From: Chryseobacterium sp. FH2
GTDB lineage: Bacteria; Bacteroidota; Bacteroidia; Flavobacteriales; Weeksellaceae
DNA: 54,303 nt
Assembly (NCBI RefSeq): GCF_001045455.1
Contig: NZ_LFNE01000016.1
Location: 1-54,303 of the forward strand
Reading direction: 5' to 3'
Of the stretch, positions 44,545-52,619 are shown piece by piece (the first letter of the stretch is position 1; each line of letters begins with the position of its first letter). Both the position numbers and the translations under genes were made by a program. Under the pieces are notes generated by a model, which saw only the letters and a program-made list of their open reading frames with translations, searched no databases and was not told the origin of the DNA.

Positions 44545-44593
44545 CAAAGATTGGAAATTAAATAGCTCAAAGAAATTACCCGTTTGTGTGATT
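44545..44593 (-). promoter_or_regulatory. Regulatory palindrome plus -7 box (site b)
   Basis: Plus-strand AATTAC-CCGTTTGT-GTGATT (44574-44593). On the minus strand the GGG of the palindrome is followed by 26 nt and then AATCTTTG (44552-44545). The start codon of the secreted-protein gene lies at 44508. It shares GGGTAATTTCTTTGAG with site a. No -33 element is needed if an activator binds here. Confidence 0.7.
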
Positions 44594-44599
44594 TTGAAA

Positions 44600-44630
44600 C
44601 AAAAAAAACCTCCCAAATAATTAGGAGGTT
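44600..44630 (-). terminator. Terminator of the short peptide unit
   Basis: The arms AACCTCC and GGAGGTT (44607-44613 and 44624-44630) form a hairpin followed on the minus strand by TTTTTTTTG. It ends the transcript from 44782 before it reaches site b. Confidence 0.8.
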
Positions 44631-44705
44631 ATTAGCTTATCATTTTCAAACAACTAATAAGAAAAAGTATAAACCATTTAATCTTTTTTCTTTTTGGTTT
44701 TCACC

Positions 44706-44774
44706 TTAGTATATAACTAAAAACACACGAAAAACCAGTTTCCAAACAAACTGTTTTAGAAGTTGAGTTTTCAT
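44706..44774 (-). CDS. 22-residue hydrophobic basic peptide
   Basis: ATG at 44774, stop TAA at 44708-44706. The peptide begins MKTQLLKQFVWK and ends FLVIY. It is rich in Leu, Phe and Val, with four Lys or Arg spaced to form a cationic amphipathic or membrane helix. The start lies about 8 nt downstream of the predicted transcription start given by AAACTTTG (44796-44789), and a terminator ends the roughly 180-nt transcript at 44604, so the unit holds little else. It is divergent from the LuxR-type gene and carries the shared palindrome. Coding is not proven by homology; it could also be a regulatory RNA. Function is inferred only from context. Confidence 0.45.
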   Translation of the reverse strand: MKTQLLKQFVWKLVFRVFLVIY

Positions 44775-44788
44775 GGTTAGTAGTTACA

Positions 44789-44837
44789 CAAAGTTTGGAA
44801 TTTTATCAATGTAAAAAAATAACCCTTTTGTGGTATT
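44789..44837 (-). promoter_or_regulatory. Regulatory palindrome plus -7 box (site c)
   Basis: Plus-strand AATAAC-CCTTTTGT-GGTATT (44818-44837), then, on the minus strand, 26 nt after the GGG, AAACTTTG (44796-44789). Spacing and orientation equal those of sites a and b. The site lies 40 nt before the ATG of the LuxR-type gene, so it could also control that gene. Confidence 0.7.
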
Positions 44838-44877
44838 TTTAAGAAATCTTTAACTATTTTAGCCCAAAACCCAACCC

Positions 44878-45651
44878 ATGGCAAGCTCCGAAAAGAAACA
44901 TCCTTTAATCGAAATCTGGAATACCTATCCCGGAACCAGGAATAGTATAAAAATTCTAAACAAACCTCCTATTGAGAGAATTATTGGAGAAATGTTCGCC
45001 ATCGGTGAATTCTACTATTACGCCCTGAATCTTACCAACAGTAAAATCTCTTATCATCATGAAAATATTTTAAAGCTTCATGGCTTAAAAAAATATCCGG
45101 AACATTTAAAAGATGTTATCGATCTTACCCATCCTGATGATATTCCGTTTGTAATGCAGGCTGAACAAACCGTTATACAAAAAATGTTGGAAATTGGCCT
45201 CCGACATCAACTTTATATCAAATCAAGCTATTGTTTCAGGATGAAAACTGCGAGCGGAAGCTACGAATTATTCCATCATCAGGCTATTCCTACATTGGAA
45301 AATGAAAACGGACATCTTATACAGTCTATAAATATTCATACCAATATCAATCATATTACCAAACAAAATCCCTACACTGTTTTAGTTTCAGGAATCGGGC
45401 CCAGAAATGACTTTCATCAGGTAAAGCTCTATGATTTTTCGAATTGTGGTAAGTTCTTGGAAAATCTAACCAAACGGGAAACGGAAGTTTTATCATTTAT
45501 GGCAAAAGGATATTCCGGATCCGAAATCGCTCAGATACTTATCTTATCAGAACACACAATTCGTACTCACAGAAAAAACATCCTACGAAAAACCAATTCC
45601 AGAAACAGTAAAGAACTTTTGAAAAAAGCTTTTGAATGGGGATTAATTTAA
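44878..45651 (+). CDS. LuxR-family regulator with PAS-like sensor domain
   Basis: 257 residues, cytoplasmic. Residues about 35-150 read as a PAS fold (FAIGEFYYYALNL, ISYHHENILKLHG, DVIDLTHPDDIPFVMQAEQ). The C-terminal LuxR/GerE helix-turn-helix covers about 193-255: LTKRETEVLSFMAKGYSGSEIAQILILSEHTIRTHRKNILRKT, read here in parts. No receiver domain and no acyl-lactone-binding domain. In this family the PAS domain senses an unknown signal and the helix-turn-helix binds a palindrome near -42. Such a palindrome occurs in the adjacent divergent promoter and in two other promoters nearby. It is the likely regulator of these. Confidence 0.9.
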   Translation: MASSEKKHPLIEIWNTYPGTRNSIKILNKPPIERIIGEMFAIGEFYYYALNLTNSKISYHHENILKLHGLKKYPEHLKDVIDLTHPDDIPFVMQAEQTVIQKMLEIGLRHQLYIKSSYCFRMKTASGSYELFHHQAIPTLENENGHLIQSINIHTNINHITKQNPYTVLVSGIGPRNDFHQVKLYDFSNCGKFLENLTKRETEVLSFMAKGYSGSEIAQILILSEHTIRTHRKNILRKTNSRNSKELLKKAFEWGLI

Positions 45652-45719
45652 ATGCAAACTGACAAATCTCACTAAGGAATTTCGGTGTAAAACTTGTATT
45701 TTTATCCTAAATAAAAGAG

Positions 45720-46907
45720 ATGATTTTACAACCTCACTTCAAAAACTCAAAGCACTTTAAAGACTTTTGGACAAAAGGTAACGGAAGACAATTAATTGAA
45801 TTTTCCGGAGCTGAAGTGAGTTTTAATGATTTTGAAAAATTTTCTCAATATTTTTATCACGTCGATAACATTGGAAACGAAGTCGCAAAGGATGTCTATC
45901 TGACAAAAAAATTTCAGGAAGCATCAAGGGAAATTGAAGATTATATCAGAAATGGAGTTTTCGAAAATGATAATGTTCCTGAAAGTGTAAAAAAACTTTT
46001 CTCCCAAACTCAGAAAATTCCCGATTGGCTCGATTATGACTTACTAAAAAATGGTGCAGAACTGTGTATGAGAAGTAATCTTGATTCCTTAATTTCATTA
46101 AGAGATTATTGCTTGATTGGGGGTTATGATTATGCTTACCTCAACAAACCTTTAATCGCAACAGAAGCTCTGAAGAAAGGAGCGGTGAAGCGCCTTTCGG
46201 AGACTTTGGATTTTTGGGTTAATGTTACCAGATACAATGCTTTAGAAATTCACAAAAAAGGATATGAATTTGCTATAAAAACCAGGTTGATTCACTCTTA
46301 TGCAAGGCTGTCCATAAAAAAATATTATAAAAACTGGGATGCGGAAAACTGGGGTGAACCCATCAATTCATGGGATATGATGGCGACTTATATTGGCTTC
46401 AGTCTTGTTTTTCTTCATAGCTTAAAAAAACTAGGAAATACATTTTCAATCGAAGAAGAAAAGGGTCTTTTTCATCTTTGGAAGTACGTTGGATATTTAT
46501 TGGGAATCCCTGAGAATCTTTTACCGAACGATAAAAAACAGGCTACAGAATATTTTTATTTATGGACATCTGTTCAGCCTTCGGCAGATAAAGACTCTGT
46601 TTTACTGGCACATTCTTTATTAAATGAATCTTTGGAGAATCCTATTTTAAAATATAAATTCCAGCGAAAAAATTTACGTTACCTGCACATTTGCTGCACT
46701 TGGTTTTTATTGGATGAAGAGGTCTGTAAAAGACTTCATATTCCGGATGTACCGAACAAAAAACTGTTTCCAAATTCCAAAATTTTCTTCAATAAAATTT
46801 ACGACACCATTGTAAGCCGGGAAGCCAGGATAAATAAAGGAAATAAAGCTCAGATGAAAGTTTTACAGAATTATTTAAATATAACAAAAAACTCAAATTT
46901 TCATTGA
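45720..46907 (+). CDS. Oxygenase MpaB-type DUF2236 family protein
   Basis: 395 residues without a signal peptide. The DUF2236/MpaB-like core is seen from about residue 95 (PDWLDYDLLKNGAELCMRSNL and AYLNKPLIATEALKKGAVKRLSETLDFW), through the conserved histidine in RLIHSYARLSIKK (proposed heme ligand region), to GYLLGIPENLLP and LHICCTWFLLDEEVCKRL. This family includes Lcp rubber oxygenases and MpaB, heme-b-dependent oxygenases, but some members are of unknown role. The stop codon lies within the terminator shared with the convergent gene. It lies 68 nt after the regulator gene and may be cotranscribed. Confidence 0.85.
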   Translation: MILQPHFKNSKHFKDFWTKGNGRQLIEFSGAEVSFNDFEKFSQYFYHVDNIGNEVAKDVYLTKKFQEASREIEDYIRNGVFENDNVPESVKKLFSQTQKIPDWLDYDLLKNGAELCMRSNLDSLISLRDYCLIGGYDYAYLNKPLIATEALKKGAVKRLSETLDFWVNVTRYNALEIHKKGYEFAIKTRLIHSYARLSIKKYYKNWDAENWGEPINSWDMMATYIGFSLVFLHSLKKLGNTFSIEEEKGLFHLWKYVGYLLGIPENLLPNDKKQATEYFYLWTSVQPSADKDSVLLAHSLLNESLENPILKYKFQRKNLRYLHICCTWFLLDEEVCKRLHIPDVPNKKLFPNSKIFFNKIYDTIVSREARINKGNKAQMKVLQNYLNITKNSNFH

Positions 46908-46918
46908 GTTTTTGTTAT
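46881..46918. terminator. Terminator overlapping the end of the 45720 coding sequence
   Basis: The arms ATAACAAAAAACTCAA and TTGAGTTTTTGTTAT with one bulge include the stop codon (46905-46907). It acts between convergent genes. Confidence 0.7.
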
Positions 46919-46926
46919 TGATAAAA

Positions 46927-48339
46927 TTATTTTTTATCCTTTTTCTGAAATACATTGAATGGAACTCCAATGTAGGCTTTAATGGCAAAATAATCTTTGG
47001 CTTTAGCTTTAGGCGGAAGATTATCATATCCTGCAGATATTCCAAACGTGGCTTTTGCCCAATTATCTTCTCCCTGCATTTTAAAAATCGGGCCAAGTGA
47101 TATGGTATAATTTTCTTTATAATTTTCAGCTATTTCGCTCTTAAAAGCATTGTTATACATTCCACTCAAGCTAAGACCTAAATGTTTTTTAAATGCAAAA
47201 AAACTTGCACCATAAATATTGAAAGAATATTGCCAAAGTGGTTTTTTCAGCTTTTCAACATCCCCAATCAAAACCCCATCATTAATAATTTCTCCGCCGC
47301 TATTTATAAGAGGCGTAATTCCCCTTAAAGAAGGATCACTCAAAAAACTCCCTCGAAATCCAGAAATACCTCCTGTTAAGTAATTTGCCGTATTCTTTGT
47401 CAAATTATTCCACATCACAGACGCATTTATATTTGCATGAAACACATTAATATTCGAAATTTTTTCTGAGTTATTGTTATCCTTAAATGTATATGTATTA
47501 TTCAATAATTTAGATGTTATTTGCCACCAAACAATATTATATCCATGAAAAACTTCATATCTTAAATCAAATTCTGAAAACTTATCTGTTACATAATCAT
47601 TTACTTTTTCATTTTTAACAAGGTTATCTAAAATTTTATAATCATTAATTTTTTTCTCAAAAAAATTAATCCTTTTTGTATACATATTAATTTTAGATTC
47701 TAATTTCAAATCAATAATTTCTTCATTTAAAAGAGTATTATTTATATCATCTAATTTATCTTGATACCATTTTAATGAATCTTTCAAAAAATTTTGCCTT
47801 AATAAAGCAGTATATTGTATCATTGCCTGAAGTGAATCTTTAAACAGTTTTCGTTTTTCATCTAATTTGATTTCTTTAATCTTACCAACCGTATAAGGTT
47901 GACTTCCCCAAAATCCTCTGCTGACACCAACAGTTAATGCCGTATTATTACTCCAAGATTTTGATGAATAAATATTGAAAATACCATTTTTCCCTTCTGC
48001 GCTTATCCCAATGTTTAGGAAAGTTTTGGAAACATCTGAAAATTGATAAGCTGTAGAAATAGCGATTTTTTGATTATCATCTGTCTGAACATAAGAAAAT
48101 GATGAAGTATTATCATTAAAAGGCTGGCTATTTGGAATTATCGATTGATAAATTGTTGTCAAATTTTTAGATAATGTTTTAGGTTGCACAACATGTTTAG
48201 GATCATAATTAGAATAAACTTTCTTTATATGATATTTATATACTTTAGCTATTTCATCTCCTCCAATTGTATCTTTTTTTTGTCCAAAAACCACCCCTAC
48301 CCATCCGGATAAAAGCAATATTAAAATTTTAGTTTTCAT
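46927..48339 (-). CDS. Secreted or outer-membrane protein of unknown function, predicted member of the LuxR-linked regulon
   Basis: 470 residues. The signal peptide MKTKILILLLSGWVGVVFG is cut before QKK. Residues 20-160 and about 290-470 look like beta strands with a Gly/aromatic pattern (FLNIGISAEGKNGIFNIYSS, HLGLSLSGMYNNAF), ending in an outer-membrane-like AKATFGISAGYDNLPP and a final FAIKAYIGVPFNVF. Between them (about 165-265) lies a long charged helical region (KRKLFKDSLQAMIQYTALLRQ and on to LDNLVKNEKVND), an unusual insertion. No family recognised. The promoter carries the shared palindrome (48446-48465). Confidence 0.8.
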   Translation of the reverse strand: MKTKILILLLSGWVGVVFGQKKDTIGGDEIAKVYKYHIKKVYSNYDPKHVVQPKTLSKNLTTIYQSIIPNSQPFNDNTSSFSYVQTDDNQKIAISTAYQFSDVSKTFLNIGISAEGKNGIFNIYSSKSWSNNTALTVGVSRGFWGSQPYTVGKIKEIKLDEKRKLFKDSLQAMIQYTALLRQNFLKDSLKWYQDKLDDINNTLLNEEIIDLKLESKINMYTKRINFFEKKINDYKILDNLVKNEKVNDYVTDKFSEFDLRYEVFHGYNIVWWQITSKLLNNTYTFKDNNNSEKISNINVFHANINASVMWNNLTKNTANYLTGGISGFRGSFLSDPSLRGITPLINSGGEIINDGVLIGDVEKLKKPLWQYSFNIYGASFFAFKKHLGLSLSGMYNNAFKSEIAENYKENYTISLGPIFKMQGEDNWAKATFGISAGYDNLPPKAKAKDYFAIKAYIGVPFNVFQKKDKK

Positions 48340-48416
48340 GGTGATTAGTTTTTATTAGTTATATTTTATTTTCATTGATATTATTCTCATTACAAGCGTT
48401 ATAAAAAATCAATACT

Positions 48417-48465
48417 CAAAATTATTCCATATAAAAACTCAAAGAAATTACCCTTTTGTGTAATT
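48417..48465 (-). promoter_or_regulatory. Regulatory palindrome plus -7 box (site a)
   Basis: Perfect palindrome AATTAC-CCTTTTGT-GTAATT (48446-48465). On the minus strand, 26 nt after the GGG, lies TAATTTTG (48424-48417), about 78 nt before the ATG at 48339. It shares 16 identical bases (GGGTAATTTCTTTGAG) with site b. Confidence 0.75.
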
Positions 48466-48507
48466 TTTCAAATTGAAAAAACATTAGTTTTTGAAGTTTA
48501 AATTGTG

Positions 48508-48515
48508 TATTTTTG
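48508..48515 (+). promoter_or_regulatory. -7 box TATTTTTG for recA
   Basis: TATTTTTG ends 19 nt before the ATG at 48535. The nearest TTG is only 14 nt upstream. No LexA-like site was recognised. Confidence 0.5.
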
Positions 48516-48534
48516 AGAAATTATTTTAATCGAA

Positions 48535-49536
48535 ATGAGTAATATAGATGATAAGAAAAAAGCACTGGCATTGGTGCTTGACAAACTAGATAAAACATAC
48601 GGAAAAGGAACTGTAATGACGTTGGGAGACAACACTGTTGATAATACTATTGAGGTGATTCCTTCCGGATCTTTAGGCTTAGATATCGCTCTGGGAGTTG
48701 GAGGATATCCAAGAGGAAGAATCATTGAAATCTACGGCCCCGAATCTTCAGGTAAAACAACTTTAACGCTTCACGCTATTGCTGAAGCTCAAAAAGCAGG
48801 TGGTATTGCAGCATTTATTGACGCTGAACATGCTTTCGACAGAACTTATGCGGCAAAACTAGGAATTGATTTAGAAAATTTGATTATCTCTCAACCGGAT
48901 AACGGCGAACAGGCATTGGAAATCGCCGACAACCTGATCCGTTCAGGAGCAATTGACATCGTTGTCATTGACTCTGTTGCAGCATTAACTCCGAAAGCCG
49001 AGATTGAAGGTGAAATGGGAGATTCTAAAATGGGGCTCCATGCAAGATTGATGTCTCAGGCATTGAGAAAATTGACGGGAACCATTTCAAAAACAAAATG
49101 TACTGTAATTTTCATTAACCAATTAAGAGAAAAAATTGGTGTAATGTTTGGAAATCCTGAAACAACAACAGGAGGTAACGCGTTAAAATTCTATGCATCT
49201 GTAAGAGTAGACATTAGAAAAGCAAGTGCCCCAATCAAAAACGGAGATGAAGCAATTGGTAGCCGTGTAAAAGTGAAAATTGTAAAAAACAAGGTAGCCC
49301 CACCTTTCAAGCAAGCAGAATTTGACATTATGTATGGCGAAGGGGTCTCTAAAAGCGGAGAAATTCTTGATCAGGCAGTAGAACAAGGAATTGTGAAAAA
49401 AAGTGGTTCTTGGTTCAGCTATGAAGATACAAAACTCGGACAAGGTCGTGATGCCGTAAAAGATGTTTTGAGAGATAATCCTGAGCTTTCTGAAGAATTG
49501 GAAAATAAAATTAAAGAAGCATTAAAAAACAAATAA
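48535..49536 (+). CDS. recA: RecA recombinase
   Basis: 333 residues. It forms filaments on single-stranded DNA, promotes strand exchange and triggers the SOS response. The Walker A GPESSGKT is at 68-75, VVIDSVAALTPKAEIEGEMGD carries Walker B and L1, and NPETTTGGNALKFYASVRVDIR is the L2/C-terminal core. IFINQLREKIGVMFG is also present. The acidic C-terminal tail is short. It is followed by a strong terminator, and no recX is seen next to it. Confidence 0.98.
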   Translation: MSNIDDKKKALALVLDKLDKTYGKGTVMTLGDNTVDNTIEVIPSGSLGLDIALGVGGYPRGRIIEIYGPESSGKTTLTLHAIAEAQKAGGIAAFIDAEHAFDRTYAAKLGIDLENLIISQPDNGEQALEIADNLIRSGAIDIVVIDSVAALTPKAEIEGEMGDSKMGLHARLMSQALRKLTGTISKTKCTVIFINQLREKIGVMFGNPETTTGGNALKFYASVRVDIRKASAPIKNGDEAIGSRVKVKIVKNKVAPPFKQAEFDIMYGEGVSKSGEILDQAVEQGIVKKSGSWFSYEDTKLGQGRDAVKDVLRDNPELSEELENKIKEALKNK

Positions 49537-49559
49537 ATTTTTTGATTTTAAAATATTTG

Positions 49560-49585
49560 AAGACAACCCAAGGGTTGTCTTTTTT
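49560..49585 (+). terminator. Terminator after recA
   Basis: The arms AGACAACCC and GGGTTGTCT (49561-49569, 49572-49580) are followed by a run of T. Confidence 0.85.
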
Positions 49586-49642
49586 GTTGTCATTGTGAAC
49601 AGATAATTTTTCGCTGGTGATTTGCAATGTATTTTGTAATTA

Positions 49643-49675
49643 ACCCGGCAAAAATTCTTTGAATTTTTGCCGGGT
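49643..49675. repeat. Perfect 15-bp hairpin upstream of htpG
   Basis: The arms ACCCGGCAAAAATTC and GAATTTTTGCCGGGT with loop TTT form a perfect stem. No T-run follows on the plus strand, so it is not a standard terminator. It lies about 125 nt before the htpG start and does not match the CIRCE operator. Confidence 0.6.
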
Positions 49676-49798
49676 TTCAAAGAAAGGAAATTTTAAAGTT
49701 TCAACAGTATAATTACCAACACAAATAATGTCAAAATGTCACTTTTTTTCAAACGGTATTTTTTTTGAGACAGAAATAGAAAACAAAACTAAATTATT

Positions 49799-51691
49799 AT
49801 GACTAAAGGAAATATTAATGTATCTGTGGAAAATATTTTCCCGCTTATCAAAAAATTTCTTTACAGTGATCACGAAATATTCTTGAGAGAATTAATCTCA
49901 AATGCAACGGATGCCACTTTAAAATTAAAGCACTTAACAAGCATCGGAGAAGCGAAAGTTGAGTACGGAAATCCTAAATTAGAGGTTAAAATCGATAAAG
50001 AAAATAAAACACTCTGTATCATCGATCAAGGAATCGGGATGACAGGTGAAGAAGTCGAAAAATACATCAATCAGGTAGCTTTTTCGGGAGCTGAAGAATT
50101 CCTGGAAAAATATAAAGATTCTGCAAAAGATTCAGGAATTATCGGTCACTTTGGACTTGGGTTCTACTCTGCTTTCATGGTTGCGGAAAAAGTTGAAATC
50201 TTAACTAAATCTTACAAAGATGAACCGGCAGTCCGCTGGATCTGTGACGGAAGTCCTGAATTTACACTTGAAGAAACTACAGATAAATCCGATAGAGGAA
50301 CAGAAATTATTCTTCATATTGCAGAAGATTCTTTAGAATTTTTGGAAGAAGGGAAAATTCGTGAATTGTTGTTGAAATATAACAAATTCATGCCTGTTCC
50401 AATTAAATTTGGTACTAAAACGCATACGTTGCCTTTACCGGAAGATGCTCCTGAGGGTGCAGTTGCGGAAACAGAAGAAATTGATAACATCATCAATAAC
50501 CCTACTCCTGCTTGGACAATTGCACCAAGTGAACTGACAAATGAAGATTACATGAAATTCTACCACGAATTGTATCCGATGCAATTTGAGGAACCTTTAT
50601 TTAATATTCATTTGAATGTTGATTATCCGTTCAATCTGACGGGGATTTTATTCTTCCCAAAACTGAGCAATAATTTAAATATTGAAAAAGATAAAATTCA
50701 ATTATATCAAAATCAGGTATTTGTAACAGATGAAGTGAAAGGTATTGTTCCTGATTTCTTAATGCTTCTTCGTGGAGTTATCGATTCCCCGGACATCCCG
50801 TTGAATGTTTCCCGCTCGTACTTACAGGCTGACGGCGCAGTGAAGAAAATTTCTTCTTATATCACTAAAAAAGTTGCCGACAAAATGTCTTCTTTAATCA
50901 ACGAAAACCGTGAAGATTATGAGAAAAAATGGAACGACATTAAAATAGTTATCGAATACGGAATTATAACGGAAGAAAAATTCGCGGAAAAAGCAGACAA
51001 GTTTACACTATATCCGACAACTGACGGAAAATATTTCTTATGGAATGAATTAGAAGAGAAAATCAAACCGAATCAAACGGATAAAGATGGAAAATTGGTT
51101 GTTCTTTATGCTTCAAACGCTGATGAACAGCACAGCTATATCCAGTCTGCAAAAGATAAAGGATATGAGGTCCTACTATTAGATTCTCCGATTATTCCTC
51201 ATGTTATTCAAAAACTGGAAACATCAAAAGAGAAAATTTCTTTTGTAAGGGTGGATTCTGATCACATCAATAATTTGATTAAAAAAGATGAACCAATTAT
51301 TTCCAAATTGAATGAAACTGAAAAAGAAGCATTAAAGAAGAACGTTGAAGAAGCCGTAAACGATACGAAATTTACAGTTCAGCTTGAAGACTTAGACAGT
51401 AATGATGCTCCGTTTACCATTACTCAGCCGGAATTCATGAGAAGAATGAAGGATATGCAGGCTACCGGCGGGGGCGGAATGTTTGGAATGGGCGGTTTTC
51501 CGGAAATGTATAATTTGGTAGTAAACTCAAACAGTGAATTTGCCAATCAGATTTTAAAAACTGAAAATGCTGACGAAAAAGGGAATCTAATTAAATACGC
51601 ATTAGATTTGGCTAAACTTTCTCAGAATTTATTAAAAGGAAAAGATTTGACGGACTTCATCCAAAGAAGTTATCAGCACCTTAATAAATAA
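49799..51691 (+). CDS. htpG: Hsp90-family molecular chaperone
   Basis: 630 residues, the bacterial Hsp90 length. It folds client proteins in the cytoplasm using ATP. The N-terminal GHKL ATPase has RELISNATDA (usually NASDA), IIDQGIGMT, and GHFGLGFYSAFMVA as its ATP lid. The middle domain has LYQNQVFVTDEV and LNVSRSYLQ. The C-terminal domain contains a glycine-methionine stretch (ATGGGGMFGMGGFPE) just before the dimerisation end. Its promoter is unclear; a conspicuous hairpin precedes it. Confidence 0.97.
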   Translation: MTKGNINVSVENIFPLIKKFLYSDHEIFLRELISNATDATLKLKHLTSIGEAKVEYGNPKLEVKIDKENKTLCIIDQGIGMTGEEVEKYINQVAFSGAEEFLEKYKDSAKDSGIIGHFGLGFYSAFMVAEKVEILTKSYKDEPAVRWICDGSPEFTLEETTDKSDRGTEIILHIAEDSLEFLEEGKIRELLLKYNKFMPVPIKFGTKTHTLPLPEDAPEGAVAETEEIDNIINNPTPAWTIAPSELTNEDYMKFYHELYPMQFEEPLFNIHLNVDYPFNLTGILFFPKLSNNLNIEKDKIQLYQNQVFVTDEVKGIVPDFLMLLRGVIDSPDIPLNVSRSYLQADGAVKKISSYITKKVADKMSSLINENREDYEKKWNDIKIVIEYGIITEEKFAEKADKFTLYPTTDGKYFLWNELEEKIKPNQTDKDGKLVVLYASNADEQHSYIQSAKDKGYEVLLLDSPIIPHVIQKLETSKEKISFVRVDSDHINNLIKKDEPIISKLNETEKEALKKNVEEAVNDTKFTVQLEDLDSNDAPFTITQPEFMRRMKDMQATGGGGMFGMGGFPEMYNLVVNSNSEFANQILKTENADEKGNLIKYALDLAKLSQNLLKGKDLTDFIQRSYQHLNK

Positions 51692-51714
51692 TTTGACTAT
51701 TTTATATTGAGAAT

Positions 51715-51734
51715 CGGGGCTAGCCCCGGTTTTT
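51715..51734 (+). terminator. Terminator after htpG
   Basis: CGGGGC-TA-GCCCCG followed by a G and a run of T forms a strong hairpin 23 nt past the stop. Confidence 0.85.
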
Positions 51735-51788
51735 TATTTTCCCTTAAATTAAATTTAAATTTTATTAATACTAGATTTAATAGCTTTT

Positions 51789-52417
51789 TTATAATATTTT
51801 ACTGATATCAATATTTAAAATATCAGTTAAACTACTTTCAGAATATCTTGTTTTTATAAGGATATCAAAAATATCTTGAGGTAAATCATCTAGAATCAAA
51901 GGAGATAGTGCTCTAGCAACTAGAGATAGTGAGGGTCTGAAAAACGATTTGGATAAGTTTTATCAAAAGAATATAGTCCTTTTTTTGTCATTGACACATA
52001 ATATTCCAAATATCTTTCATCAACCCCCGCACCAAATATTTTAATTAATATATTGTCTAATTTTGGATTAATCACCACCTCTGATATTTCAGGCAAGCTT
52101 CTAAAATATTCAACCAATATTTCATTAATTTTTTAGACTTGGCTACGCTCTAACGCATACCAACTATGTTCGGTATCAGTTTGATGTTGAACATTGTCTT
52201 CTTGTTGAATTTGAGTAATTGCTGTGGAGTACGTGTTGTAAAATTCACGCATTACTTCCTCGTCATAATCTTCATAATGATAAATTGTTTTCATTCCAAA
52301 TTTTTTCACCAAAGAGAAAAAATCAAGGGGTTCATCTTTTGCCAAGAATTTTTTAAGGCTGTCTTTTGGTTCATTTGCCATAGCCTTTAATTTTTCAAGT
52401 GCTGTTGGTTTATTCAT
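51789..52417 (-). pseudogene. Decayed gene of unknown family (stop codon plus frameshift)
   Basis: The ATG at 52417 opens MNKPTALEKLKAMANEPKDS... and reads to ALERSQV, where TAA (52135-52133) stops it. The same frame continues directly as KINEILVEYFRSLPE...GVDERYLEYYVSM to NRF and then loses the frame in a T5 tract near 51944-51948. One extra T would give NRFFRPSLSLVARALSP, which reaches a stop at 51789. The repaired protein would have about 209 residues. No family recognised. It lies downstream of an RHS toxin locus, so it could be an old immunity or cargo gene. A tandem stop readthrough is not ruled out. Confidence 0.75.
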
Positions 52418-52558
52418 AATGCGATTGATTTGCAGAAAGTTAATAAAATGAGATTCTATCGTAGCAATAATCAGTGTTAATATATTACATGGCAGTTTAG
52501 CAGAACGACAGGCAAAATCAACTCTTTTTATTTCATTAAAATGATCCCGATCGTATTA

Positions 52559-52590
52559 AAAGAATCCGTCTTGATTGAGACGGATTCTTT
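52559..52590 (-). terminator. Hairpin terminator after the decayed fragment
   Basis: The arms AAAGAATCCGTCT and AGACGGATTCTTT (13 bp) are followed on the minus strand by TTTTAAT, just past the stop of the fragment at 52620. Confidence 0.75.
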
Positions 52591-52619
52591 ATAGATTAAC
52601 GGAAGTTATATTTTATTAC

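Noticed and set aside
49643..49675. CIRCE heat-shock operator upstream of htpG
   Set aside because: The arms do not match the CIRCE consensus (TTAGCACTC-N9-GAGTGCTAA).
52133..52135. TAA as a programmed readthrough stop
   Set aside because: A second lesion (T-tract frameshift) in the same gene makes simple decay more likely; no readthrough signal is recognised.
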